Assembly: GCA_900766555.1 (NCBI GenBank)
Contig: CAAFVR010000008.1
Span: 118,934-182,933 of the forward strand
Reading direction: 5' to 3'
Source of the DNA: Helicobacteraceae bacterium
Lineage (GTDB): Bacteria; Campylobacterota; Campylobacteria; Campylobacterales; Helicobacteraceae
DNA: 64,000 nt
Of this stretch, positions 42,278 to 51,172 are shown piece by piece. The notes under the pieces were generated by a model. It was given only the letters and a program-made list of their open reading frames with translations. It had not been told where the DNA came from and made no database searches. Both the position numbers and the translations under genes were made by a program. The number at the start of each line of letters is the position of its first letter. The first letter of the stretch is position 1.

Positions 42278-43359
42278 GATGCTTTATTTTTAAGCGCTTT
42301 TAGCCTAGCATTGCGCTTTTTGATACGTTTAATTAACCGCAATAGAGATAGATATTTATGCTTAAATTTAATGTATATCGCTCCAGCAGGATAGATAAAA
42401 TATGTTGTGCGCGGATATTTGGCACTTAGTTTGCGCAGTGAGCCAAAGCCCACTTCTAGCTCTAGCCAATCTTTGGAGCTAAAATTTATGCCTTTTGCAT
42501 AGCCTATTAATTTGATTTGATTTAAACATGCTTTTAGCGCCATCCTAATGTCGCTTCTATAAACTTGCTTTCTAATCGGATCTGGCTCATTTAACATATC
42601 GCTATAGAGCGCTTTTGCGATGGTAAAAAAGTCATTAGCTGATTTAATTTTCACATCTTTTGTGCGCTTTTGTCGCATCGTGGAATTCGTACTTTGCACA
42701 TAATAATATGGCGCATCTGTGGTGATATAAATACTTTTGCTAAGCATAAAAGCTCTGGTGCAAAAAAGCACATCTTCAAACCACAAATTATTTAAAAAGC
42801 GCAAGCCGGTATCTTTTAGGAGCTTATTTTTGATCAAATAATGCGCAGTTGTCGTGATAAAAAGATCGTTATATCGATATTCGCGCTCAAATATGGAGAA
42901 GAAATCTTGCATGCTTAAGGGCTGATTTTGCGGGAATATGAATTGATAATTGCGGCAAAGCTTGGCCCTTTTTTTATTATCTAATCTATCCCACCAGAAA
43001 TTAATATTAATCATTAAGATATCTAGATTGGTATTTTTAGATAGTACGCGATGGCAATTTTTAAACATATCTAAATCGATGAAATCATCGCTATCTACAA
43101 AGACTATAAATTCGCCATTTGCATTATCGATACCTAGATTTCTAGCATGCGATTGGCCTTTATTTTCTTGCGAAAATAACTTTATCCGTGCGTCATTTTG
43201 CGCATAATCTTGGGCTATTTTTAAGCTATTGTCCGTTGAGCCATCATTTATTAGCAAGATTTCAATGTCTTTAAATGAATTTTTGGTGACTGAATCCAAG
43301 CAGCGCTTAAGGTAGTTTTCTGTGTTGTAAATTGGGATTATTACGCTAAAAAATGGCAT
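42274..43359 (-). CDS. Family 2 glycosyltransferase (paralogue 2)
   Basis: 361 residues, GT-A fold. FFSVIIPIYNTENYLKRCLD, LLINDGSTDNSLKIAQDYAQ and VFVDSDDFIDL are the donor-binding motifs. The C-terminal half differs from paralogue 1 and ends in a Lys/Arg-rich tail that may hold it at the membrane. 7 bp after the O-antigen ligase gene and overlapping paralogue 1. Confidence 0.88.
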   Translation of the reverse strand: MPFFSVIIPIYNTENYLKRCLDSVTKNSFKDIEILLINDGSTDNSLKIAQDYAQNDARIKLFSQENKGQSHARNLGIDNANGEFIVFVDSDDFIDLDMFKNCHRVLSKNTNLDILMININFWWDRLDNKKRAKLCRNYQFIFPQNQPLSMQDFFSIFEREYRYNDLFITTTAHYLIKNKLLKDTGLRFLNNLWFEDVLFCTRAFMLSKSIYITTDAPYYYVQSTNSTMRQKRTKDVKIKSANDFFTIAKALYSDMLNEPDPIRKQVYRSDIRMALKACLNQIKLIGYAKGINFSSKDWLELEVGFGSLRKLSAKYPRTTYFIYPAGAIYIKFKHKYLSLLRLIKRIKKRNARLKALKNKAS

Positions 43360-43366
43360 CTTTGTC

Positions 43367-44665
43367 CTATATCTTTAGATCTTGCTTTTTGCTTTGATAA
43401 AAAAGACTTAAAAAGCAAATTATACATATAAAAAATAACGGAGCTTCCACTTTTGAATCTAGCGGCGTGTTAAATATGCCATCAATTATATAAAGTGATA
43501 AAACGCTAAGCGCACAGCTTGGATACAAAAATTGTCCTTTTTTGAGCTTGCGAGCAAAGATTACACCGATGCTTGCAAGCATAAAAATAAGGGCAGATAG
43601 GCCAATTATGCCATTTTTTGCAAGTGCATTTAGGGCTTCATTATGAGCCTCGCCAATTAATTTGACGAGCACTTTGAAATGCGTATTTTGCGTGATTAGA
43701 TCCGCATTTTCTTTGCGAAGTTTTACATTCATACCAAAAATTGGGCTGAGCTTAAAAATTGCAAAAGCATTATCCCAAATGATGAATCTAAGGCCGATAG
43801 ATCCGTAGTGATCTACATCTTTTGGTTTTTCATCTAGCTTTTCGCTAAAACCTTTGGTTTCAGTTTGGATTTCTGTCGTGCGTTTTAAAAATGGCTTATA
43901 AAATGAAGGTATGAAAGCTAGCGGGATGATGCAAAGTAAAAGAACTAGGATGGATTTAAAAAAGGCATTTCTAAAACCGCTAAATCTCCAATGAATTACA
44001 AAGCTAATAAAACAAGCTACTAAAAAGCCCAATATTATGCCGCGCGAAACGCCCAAAAATAGCGCGATGGCGCATAAAATTGTAGTTATTAGGGCTATGA
44101 TTTTTAGGATTTTGTTTTGCTTTTGATATAAAAAGATATTAAAGCAAGTTATGCCAATTACAGCTGAAAAATATGAGAATTGGAAAATGCCATTAAAAAG
44201 TGAGATCCTATCAAGATCTGAGCCAAAAATGCGCATATAAATTGATATAGCGCTATTTATTATTCCGCCTATTATAAAGGCGCCAAAAAGTAAGTTAGCT
44301 TTAATATGAAAGCCAAGTTTAAAAAATAAAAATAGCAAAATGCCAAAGATGCCAAATTTTAAAAAGCTTTCTTGGAAGCGCCATGAATCCAAAAAGCCAA
44401 AACCATGGATTAGTGAAATGATGCTTGAGATGGCGTATAAGCCAAAGGCTATTAATATTAATCTTGCATTTTTAAAGAGAGAGTCTTTTGCGCTTGCTCC
44501 ATCATGTAATGCGCATGTTTTATCGGATCTAGCGAGATAGAGGACATAGGCTATTATGATAAGTATTGCAAAAAAAATGGTGCCAACATGAACTGAGGCT
44601 CTAAAACCATATAGCAGAAATGGAATGCAAAGTGAGATACTTAACAGTATGTTAAAGGGCTGCAT
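43367..44665 (-). CDS. O-antigen ligase/polymerase family membrane protein (WaaL-like)
   Basis: 432 residues with about eleven to twelve hydrophobic segments and one large periplasmic loop (about 255-335) containing the YGSIGLRFIIWDNAFAIFKLSP and GEAHNEALNALAKNGIIGL motifs (landmarks) of the Wzy_C superfamily. The HNE-type histidine in that loop is the probable catalytic site. It probably joins O-polysaccharide to lipid A-core at the periplasmic face. First gene of the glycan run that continues through the two GT2 genes and GT90. Confidence 0.82.
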   Translation of the reverse strand: MQPFNILLSISLCIPFLLYGFRASVHVGTIFFAILIIIAYVLYLARSDKTCALHDGASAKDSLFKNARLILIAFGLYAISSIISLIHGFGFLDSWRFQESFLKFGIFGILLFLFFKLGFHIKANLLFGAFIIGGIINSAISIYMRIFGSDLDRISLFNGIFQFSYFSAVIGITCFNIFLYQKQNKILKIIALITTILCAIALFLGVSRGIILGFLVACFISFVIHWRFSGFRNAFFKSILVLLLCIIPLAFIPSFYKPFLKRTTEIQTETKGFSEKLDEKPKDVDHYGSIGLRFIIWDNAFAIFKLSPIFGMNVKLRKENADLITQNTHFKVLVKLIGEAHNEALNALAKNGIIGLSALIFMLASIGVIFARKLKKGQFLYPSCALSVLSLYIIDGIFNTPLDSKVEAPLFFICIICFLSLFYQSKKQDLKI

Positions 44666-44714
44666 TAAGCTCCAGATATGGATAATTGAAATTATAGTTT
44701 AAGAGAGTGAGCTG

Positions 44715-44799
<85 letters not shown>

Positions 44800-44810
44800 A
44801 TCAGGGCGAG

Positions 44811-44838
44811 ATTATACACAATAAAGCCAAAAAGTCAA
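44811..44838 (-). promoter_or_regulatory. Sigma-70 promoter of tRNA-Leu(UAG)
   Basis: On the minus strand: TTGACT at 44838-44833, 16-bp spacer, TATAAT at 44816-44811, 12 nt before the tRNA 5' end. Confidence 0.75.
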
Positions 44839-44886
44839 AGCAAGGTGCGCTTAAAATGTATTTTCAGGCAAATTTATGTTTTAGCT

Positions 44887-44895
44887 TGCTAAAAT
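44887..44895 (+). promoter_or_regulatory. Extended -10 promoter of nrdB
   Basis: TGCTAAAAT (TG, one base, TAAAAT), 25 nt before the nrdB ATG, with AAGGG as ribosome binding site at about 44910-44914. No -35 consensus. Confidence 0.55.
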
Positions 44896-44919
44896 TTAGC
44901 CTAAATTTCAAGGGTAAAT

Positions 44920-45954
44920 ATGAGTGAAACAACCATAAAGCGTAAAAAAATTTATAACCCAGATTCAAAAGAGGGGGTAAATGACCGCAAGATTTTTGGC
45001 GGCGATCCAACAAGTATGTTTGATTTGAACAAAATTAAATATCAATGGGCTTATGACCTTTGGAAAACGATGCTGGCAAATACTTGGTTCCCAGAGGAAG
45101 TAAATATGAATGTAGATAAGCGCGACTACAATGGCGGGCTTACTTCGCAAGAAAAATTGGGTTATGATCGCGCGCTAGCTCAGTTAATTTTTATGGATAG
45201 TTTGCAGACAAATAATTTGATTGATAATATAAATCCATATATCACAAGCCCAGAGATTAATTTAATATTGGTGCGTCAAGCTTATGAAGAGGCGCTGCAT
45301 TCGCAAAGTTATGCCGTTATGGTGGAGGCTATTTCAGCCAATACTGAAGATATTTATGATATGTGGCGCGTGGATATGCAACTTAGAGAAAAAAATGACT
45401 ATATAGCCAATGTCTATATGGATCTAGGCTCAGAGCCAACGGAGCAAAAGATTATAAAAGCTATGTTTGCCAATCAAATATTAGAGGGGATATATTTTTA
45501 TAGCGGATTTACATTTTTTTATACGCTTGCAAGTGCTGGCAAAATGCTTGGCAGCTCGCAAATGATACGTTTCATACAAAGAGATGAAATAACGCATTTA
45601 ATCGTGTTTCAAAATATGATTAGAACGCTTAAAAAAGAGCGCCCAGATCTTTTTACTAAGAGTTTGGAAGAAGAAATAGTTGAAATGTTCCGTGGTGCTG
45701 TAAAAATTGAATCCGCTTGGGGAGATTATATTACCCAAGGTCAGATCCTAGGGCTAACAAGCGAAGTGATACATCAATATATACAATATCTTGCTGATAC
45801 GCGCTTATCAAAAGTTGGCATGCCAAAGCTTTTTAATGTCTCACATCCGATCAAGTGGGTTGAACAATACGCGAGTTTCAATACGCAAAAAACAAATTTC
45901 TTTGAAGCCAAAGTCACAAATTATTCCAAGGGCACTTTGATAGATGACTTTTAA
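44920..45954 (+). CDS. nrdB: Ribonucleoside-diphosphate reductase beta subunit (class Ia)
   Basis: Di-iron protein that generates the tyrosyl radical for dNTP synthesis with NrdA. 344 residues. Metal-ligand helices: YEEALHSQSY (about 120) and RDEITHLIVFQN (about 219), and the C-terminal tail ends FSKGTLIDDF-like in YSKGTLIDDF, the segment that docks on NrdA. nrdA is not in the window. Followed by pcm. Confidence 0.96.
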   Translation: MSETTIKRKKIYNPDSKEGVNDRKIFGGDPTSMFDLNKIKYQWAYDLWKTMLANTWFPEEVNMNVDKRDYNGGLTSQEKLGYDRALAQLIFMDSLQTNNLIDNINPYITSPEINLILVRQAYEEALHSQSYAVMVEAISANTEDIYDMWRVDMQLREKNDYIANVYMDLGSEPTEQKIIKAMFANQILEGIYFYSGFTFFYTLASAGKMLGSSQMIRFIQRDEITHLIVFQNMIRTLKKERPDLFTKSLEEEIVEMFRGAVKIESAWGDYITQGQILGLTSEVIHQYIQYLADTRLSKVGMPKLFNVSHPIKWVEQYASFNTQKTNFFEAKVTNYSKGTLIDDF

Positions 45955-46006
45955 GCGCTAAGCCCGCCTCATTTATCAAAAATTTAATTAATTAAATGGA
46001 GATGTT

Positions 46007-46672
46007 TTGATTAAAAGTGCCATACTAGCCAATGAAATTGCCGAAGTTTTCCCAATTGATTTGGAAATTCATGAGGCGATCGCAAGCGTTAGGAGAGAGG
46101 ATTTTTTACCAAAGGCACTTTGGGCGCATGCTTATTCTTTAAGTGCGCTTCCAATTAGCAATGGGCAGTGGATTTCAAGCCCGCTAAGTGTGGCCAAAAT
46201 GACGCAATATCTCAAGCCAAATGGCGCTGATTCTGTACTTGAAATTGGACTTGGTAGCGGATATCAAGCATTTATTTTGTCAAAATTAATTCGCAGGGTT
46301 TTTAGCATTGAGCGCATTGCAGAAATTTATAATCAAACGCAGGCTAGATTTCGCGCACTAAGTGCTTATAACATCACAACAAAGCTAGATGATGGCCAAT
46401 TTGGCTGGGAAGCTTTTGCGCCATATGATCGGATCTTGTTATCAGCTTGCATTGTCAAAATACCAGAATTAATAATTTCACAACTCCAAGATGGCGGGAT
46501 ATTAGTCTCACCCATTGATCTAAGCAATGGCAATTTTATGGATCTAAAAATTAGCAAAGCTAGCGGCCATAAGCAGGTAATAGCGCGTTTTGTTAAAAGA
46601 TCTGGCATGTTAATTGGCGAAGTGCTCGAGGCTTGCGATTTTGTGCCCATAATTGATGGCGTTTTGAAATAA
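46007..46672 (+). CDS. pcm: Protein-L-isoaspartate O-methyltransferase
   Basis: Repairs isoaspartyl residues in aged proteins using SAM. Motif I is SVLEIGLGSGYQAFILSKL (about 76-94), with REDFLPKALWAHAYS and PISNGQWISSPLSVAKMTQ upstream as in Pcm (usually GQTISQP). 221 residues. TTG start behind GGAGA. The stop overlaps the prepilin peptidase start (TAATG). Confidence 0.88.
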   Translation: MIKSAILANEIAEVFPIDLEIHEAIASVRREDFLPKALWAHAYSLSALPISNGQWISSPLSVAKMTQYLKPNGADSVLEIGLGSGYQAFILSKLIRRVFSIERIAEIYNQTQARFRALSAYNITTKLDDGQFGWEAFAPYDRILLSACIVKIPELIISQLQDGGILVSPIDLSNGNFMDLKISKASGHKQVIARFVKRSGMLIGEVLEACDFVPIIDGVLK

Positions 46673-47379
46673 TGCTTAGCATTTTTGAATGGCTTAATTT
46701 CTCTCCTTTTTTGCATTTGTCTCTTTTTGGCACCAAAGATTTTGCAGATATGTTGTATTTTATTGCGCTAGATCTGATCCTTTGCTTTGGCGGGAGTGCT
46801 ATTTTTATAAAACAGCTCGAAATAGCGCCAGAAGGGGGCCAAAGTGGCCAAAATAGCACGACAAAGCATTTAATAATAACGGCTCTTTTTAGTTTTATTA
46901 TTGGGTTCTTGGGTTATTATTTTGCGAATGTGCTTTTTGGCATATCGCTTAGTCTTTTTGCTATGTTGGCGTTATTTGATATGCGCTATTTACTAGTGCC
47001 TTTTTGGCTAAATGTACTTTTTGTTATCGCGGCGCTTTTTAGCTTGATATTTTTTATTAAAAATACTGCTTTTGTTATTTTTATTATTTTAAGTGCGCTT
47101 AGTTTGAGTGGGGTTTTGGCCATTGTTAGCATTATTGGCAGGTCTATTTTTGGGCGCGAAGTGCTAGGCGAGGGGGATGTTCTTTTTATTTTTGGACTTG
47201 GATTATTGCATGGTTTTGTGCCATCTTTTAAGGCTTTATTTTTTGGCGCAATAATTGGGATTTTGTATTTTTATATTAGGCGTATTTTTTATGCTAGATC
47301 CAAAGAATTGCCGCTTATAACGCTAATGTTTTTGGGATTTTTGGGGGATTTTATTTTTAGGATTTGGACAAATGTTTAA
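46672..47379 (+). CDS. A24-family prepilin peptidase
   Basis: 235-residue polytopic membrane aspartyl protease, with about seven helices. The two catalytic aspartates are in ALFDMRYLLVP (about residue 103) and LGEGDVLFIFGLGLL (about 164), the GxGD-type motif. The N-terminal methyltransferase domain of E. coli-like PilD is missing, so only cleavage is predicted. In Campylobacter a prepilin peptidase is needed for natural transformation. No pilin gene is nearby. It lies between pcm and lptF/G, overlapping both by 1-8 bp. Confidence 0.85.
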   Translation: MLSIFEWLNFSPFLHLSLFGTKDFADMLYFIALDLILCFGGSAIFIKQLEIAPEGGQSGQNSTTKHLIITALFSFIIGFLGYYFANVLFGISLSLFAMLALFDMRYLLVPFWLNVLFVIAALFSLIFFIKNTAFVIFIILSALSLSGVLAIVSIIGRSIFGREVLGEGDVLFIFGLGLLHGFVPSFKALFFGAIIGILYFYIRRIFYARSKELPLITLMFLGFLGDFIFRIWTNV

Positions 47380-48394
47380 GAATTATTTGTTTAAATCTAT
47401 GTCGCAATTTTTCTTCCCATTTTTTATTGTGCTATTTTTTGTTTCATCTGTAATTTTGTTAATTTCAATTGCGGGCATTACGATAATTGTAAAAATAAGT
47501 TTTGGGGATTTGGCCCAGATATTTTTATATTCTTTGCCTAGCACGATATTTTTTATAATACCAATTACATTTGTGGGCGCATGCGTGCTTGGGCTTTTGA
47601 AATTGGCAAATGATTATGAACTTTTGGTACTTTTTTCACTTGGCATTTCACCTAGACGGATCTTGCGCTTTTTTGCACCTTTGAGCGTGCTTGTAAGCGC
47701 AGTTATGTTGATTTTTTCGCTAGCTTTAATACCGATTGCAAAAAATTCATATGAGCGTTTTATTGATGTTAAACGCACACAAATTGATGTAAATATAAAG
47801 CCGGGTGAATTGGGGCAAAAGCTTGGCGTTTGGCTTGTTTATGTGGATTCGATAGTGCAAACTTCGCTGGGTAAAACCTATAAAGATCTGGTGTTATTTT
47901 CAAATCAAAAAGAGCAGAGTTTTATTGTCTCAAAAGAGGGCGCAATTGAAAATAAAAATGGCGTATTTAGCTTGTCGCTTGATGATGGAAATGCATATTT
48001 TTTCAAAGATAATGAGATTGAAAAGCTAAATTTCAAAAATATGCAAATACGGAGCAAAAATACGAGTCAAAATTTAAGTCCATATGATTTGATAGGTTAT
48101 TGGAAGGGCGCATTTAAGGGAGATAGGGCGCTAAAAAGGCGTTTTTCTCAAGGCATAATGACAAGTCTTTTCCCGATAGTTAGCTTATTTTTTATCCCGC
48201 TTTTGGGTATTATAAATCCAAGAATGCAGAAAAATCGCTCCCAGATATTATTGTTAATAATGATGATTACATATTTTGTGCTTGTGCATGTTTTAAGCGA
48301 TGGATTAGGGCTTATTTTCTCTCTTTTGCTGCCTAGCTTTTGGCTTATTTTGGGATATGTTCTTTATGTGAGATTTATAAAGCGCATATATTAA
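47372..48394 (+). CDS. LptF/LptG-family permease of the LPS export system
   Basis: 340-residue inner-membrane subunit of the Lpt ABC transporter that extracts LPS from the inner membrane and passes it to LptA-LptD (lptD lies at 57852). Three N-terminal helices, then a periplasmic jellyroll (about 120-250), then three C-terminal helices, the YjgP/YjgQ layout. Sequence does not tell LptF from LptG. Overlaps the prepilin peptidase by 8 bp; the stop overlaps the truA start (TAATG). Confidence 0.87.
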   Translation: MFKNYLFKSMSQFFFPFFIVLFFVSSVILLISIAGITIIVKISFGDLAQIFLYSLPSTIFFIIPITFVGACVLGLLKLANDYELLVLFSLGISPRRILRFFAPLSVLVSAVMLIFSLALIPIAKNSYERFIDVKRTQIDVNIKPGELGQKLGVWLVYVDSIVQTSLGKTYKDLVLFSNQKEQSFIVSKEGAIENKNGVFSLSLDDGNAYFFKDNEIEKLNFKNMQIRSKNTSQNLSPYDLIGYWKGAFKGDRALKRRFSQGIMTSLFPIVSLFFIPLLGIINPRMQKNRSQILLLIMMITYFVLVHVLSDGLGLIFSLLLPSFWLILGYVLYVRFIKRIY

Positions 48395-49134
48395 TGTTTA
48401 TAGCCATGAAAATAGCCTATGATGGCTCTTGTTTTAATGGCTTTGCTAAAAATTATGACGGAGATAAAAGCGTCTCAAGTCATTTAACTAGCGCTTTTGC
48501 GCGGCTTGGAATAACAAATAATTTTGTAGCAGCGGGCAGAACGGATAAATTTGTTCATGCCACAGGGCAAGTTATTTCAATGCAAGTGCCAGATTTTTGG
48601 GAATTATCGGATCTAGCGCATAAATTAAATAAAAAGTTAAATCCAAGTGTGCAAATAAGGCGCATTTGGGAAGTTAAACCCTCTTTTCATGCGCGCTTTA
48701 GCGCAAAAATACGCAAATATCGTTATCTCATAGCGCAAGATACATTGCTACCATTTTTTAGGCCATATATTTGCGAGTTAAATATCAATGATATAGAGGC
48801 GCTAAAAGAGGCATTGGCTATTTTTAAGGGAATGCATGATTTTGAGTATTTTGCTAAAAGTGCCAAAAGGGGCGATTTTAAAAATACAAAAAGAAAGATA
48901 TATGACATTTCTTGCTATAAGAAGCGCTTTTTAAAACAAGAAATTATTGTAATAAATATTAGTGCGAATGCATTTTTGTATGCTCAGATCCGCATGATGC
49001 TTGGCGGAGTTTTTGCATATTTGCAAAATAAGCTAACATTGGATGATTTGCGCGCTCAGCTAGCATTGCAAAAGCGCAATATTTTTACGCCAGCTAGTCC
49101 AAATGGGCTATATCTTTGCAATGTGATTTATTAA
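48394..49134 (+). CDS. truA: tRNA pseudouridine(38-40) synthase TruA
   Basis: 246 residues. KIAYDGSCFNGFAKN at the start, the catalytic aspartate in AAGRTDKFVHATGQV (about 48-62) and the NAFLYAQIRMMLGGVF block near the C-terminus are TruA hallmarks. I chose the ATG at 48394, coupled to the lptF/G stop, over an ATG at 48406 that removes four residues. Converges with the ABC exporter gene. Confidence 0.95.
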   Translation: MFIAMKIAYDGSCFNGFAKNYDGDKSVSSHLTSAFARLGITNNFVAAGRTDKFVHATGQVISMQVPDFWELSDLAHKLNKKLNPSVQIRRIWEVKPSFHARFSAKIRKYRYLIAQDTLLPFFRPYICELNINDIEALKEALAIFKGMHDFEYFAKSAKRGDFKNTKRKIYDISCYKKRFLKQEIIVINISANAFLYAQIRMMLGGVFAYLQNKLTLDDLRAQLALQKRNIFTPASPNGLYLCNVIY

Positions 49135-49141
49135 TTAAATG

Positions 49142-50983
49142 TCAAATTTCGCCCAAAAAGCCGCCGCTTTGGCGCGCCCAGAGTTTGGCGTAGATGCCAT
49201 TTTTTTCTAGCAATTCTTTGTGGCTACCAGATTCAATTATTACGCCAGCGTCCATTACAACTAGTCTATCAAGCGCTGCAATCGTAGATAAGCGATGTGC
49301 TATTGCGATTACAGTTTTGCCCTGCATGAGTTCTTCTAGGCTCGTATTTATGGCATGTTCGACTTCAGAATCTAGCGCTGAGGTGGCTTCATCAAGCAAG
49401 AGGATGGGGGCATTTTTAAGCATAACTCTAGCTATTGCGATGCGCTGACGCTGACCGCCAGATAGCTTAACGCCGCGTTCGCCGACTTTTGTATCCAAGC
49501 CACTATTGCCAAATTTATCATGTAGATTCTGTATGAAATCCCAAGCATGCGCTTTTTTGGCAACTTCAATTATTTGCGCTTCTGAGGCTTCGGGCCTGCC
49601 ATAGGCTATGTTTTCGCGCACGGTTCGATGGAGCAGGGATGTATCTTGCGTTACCATTCCGATCTGGGCTCGGAGGGATTTTTGAGTTATGCTTTTTATA
49701 TCTTGATTGTCAATTTGGATTAATCCGCTTTGAGCATCATAAAACCGCAAAAGCAGGCTTACAAGTGTGCTTTTGCCAGCGCCGGAGCGTCCGATTAGGC
49801 CGATTTTTTCGCCAGATCTGATGTGGAGATTGAAATCATGCAAGATTTTGATATGTTCATTGCCTTTGTCGTAGCTGAAGTTCACATTTTTGAAGATTAT
49901 TTCGCCTTTTGTGATTTTGAGCTCATTTGCATTATTTAGATCTTTAATTTCATTTGGGATGCTAATCATTTTCATGCCATCTTGGACTACGCCGATATTT
50001 TCAAAAAGTCCCGCCATTTCCCACATAATCCAATTCATTAGGCCATTTAGTCGCAAAGCCATAGCGAGCGCGGTTGCGATTTCTCCAGCGCTTAGGTCGC
50101 CATTTTTCCACTGATAAATGCTTGCAATTCCAGTCAATAGGATTAAAAGCATTGAGATTGTGCGATTTGTGCTTTCAAATAATGTGATTAAACGAAGCAG
50201 CTTTTGGGCATTTTGCATGAAATCTTTCATAGCGACTTTTGCATAGCCTAGCTCGCGCGTCTGATAGCTAAAGAGCTTTATTGTCATGATATTTGCATAT
50301 GTATCTGTGATGCGGCCAGTCATTAGACTCCAAGCGTCAGCTTGATTTGATGAGGCATTTTTAATTTTTGGGATAAAGTAAATTAGACTGATGCTAAAAA
50401 GTCCAATCCAGATTGCAAAAGGGGCTAAGAGCCAGAGATCTATATTTACTAAAATGATGCCTGAGGTCACAAAATATACAAAGACATAAACAAGCATATT
50501 TGATAGCGCCATAATGACTTCGCGCATGGCCATTGTGGTTTGCATAACTTTGGTTGAGATGCGGCCGCTAAATTCATTTTGATAAAAGCGCATGGATTTT
50601 GAGAGCATTTTTTTATGAAAGAGCCATCGCAAACGCATCGGGAAAGCTGCTTGGATGACTTGGAAATGTATTAATAAATCCATGAAGTTCCAAAAGATAC
50701 TTAGGATAATAATTGCGCCCATAATGGTTAAAAAAGTGCCTTTTTCTTCCCAGATCCGATCTGGGCTTATCGTATTTAGCCAATCTATTATGATGCCAAC
50801 CCAGGCAAAGAGGCTCGCTTCAAAAACGCCCATGCCGGCTACAAAAATGATAAAAAGTGCAATCCAGATCCGAAGTCCCTTTGTGCCTTGCCATAAAAAT
50901 GAAAGCAGGCTATCTGAGATTGCGATTTCACCGCGCGGATAGGGGATGATGCGCCTTTCAAAAAAGGTAAAAATTCTGCGCAT
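49142..50983 (-). CDS. ABC-type exporter (MsbA/multidrug-like half transporter)
   Basis: 613 residues with an N-terminal six-helix membrane domain (about 30-330) and a C-terminal ATPase (about 365-600). Walker A is GLIGRSGAGKSTL, the Q loop is VTQDTSLLH, the signature is LSGGQRQR and Walker B is APILLLDEATSALDS. It functions as a homodimer. The substrate is unknown: lipid A flipping (MsbA) or drug export are both possible. Monocistronic, divergent from the iron importer. The 17-bp palindrome CCCAGATCCGATCTGGG lies at 50749-50765 in the coding sequence. Confidence 0.88.
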   Translation of the reverse strand: MRRIFTFFERRIIPYPRGEIAISDSLLSFLWQGTKGLRIWIALFIIFVAGMGVFEASLFAWVGIIIDWLNTISPDRIWEEKGTFLTIMGAIIILSIFWNFMDLLIHFQVIQAAFPMRLRWLFHKKMLSKSMRFYQNEFSGRISTKVMQTTMAMREVIMALSNMLVYVFVYFVTSGIILVNIDLWLLAPFAIWIGLFSISLIYFIPKIKNASSNQADAWSLMTGRITDTYANIMTIKLFSYQTRELGYAKVAMKDFMQNAQKLLRLITLFESTNRTISMLLILLTGIASIYQWKNGDLSAGEIATALAMALRLNGLMNWIMWEMAGLFENIGVVQDGMKMISIPNEIKDLNNANELKITKGEIIFKNVNFSYDKGNEHIKILHDFNLHIRSGEKIGLIGRSGAGKSTLVSLLLRFYDAQSGLIQIDNQDIKSITQKSLRAQIGMVTQDTSLLHRTVRENIAYGRPEASEAQIIEVAKKAHAWDFIQNLHDKFGNSGLDTKVGERGVKLSGGQRQRIAIARVMLKNAPILLLDEATSALDSEVEHAINTSLEELMQGKTVIAIAHRLSTIAALDRLVVMDAGVIIESGSHKELLEKNGIYAKLWARQSGGFLGEI

Positions 50984-51109
50984 AAAAGGTCTTTATATCA
51001 ATTGTGACATTTTAATCAAATGATGTGAGATTTTGAGGGTATTTTAGGGGGTTTATGGGCATTTTGATTTGCAATTTGTGCTTTTTGTTAGTAGAATTAG
51101 CACTTAAGT

Positions 51110-51143
51110 TTGACAAATTTAAGAGATTATGATAATAGTAATT
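51110..51143 (+). promoter_or_regulatory. Promoter with Fur-box-like operator for fbpABC
   Basis: TTGACA at 51110-51115 is followed at 15-17 bp by GATAATAG. The block 51125-51143 matches 14 of 19 positions of the classical Fur box GATAATGATAATCATTATC by my alignment and covers the -10. Iron-bound Fur would repress. The 189-bp gap 50984-51172 contains nothing else I recognise. Confidence 0.6.
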
Positions 51144-51172
51144 CTCACTTTCATTATTCACAAAGGATTCAC

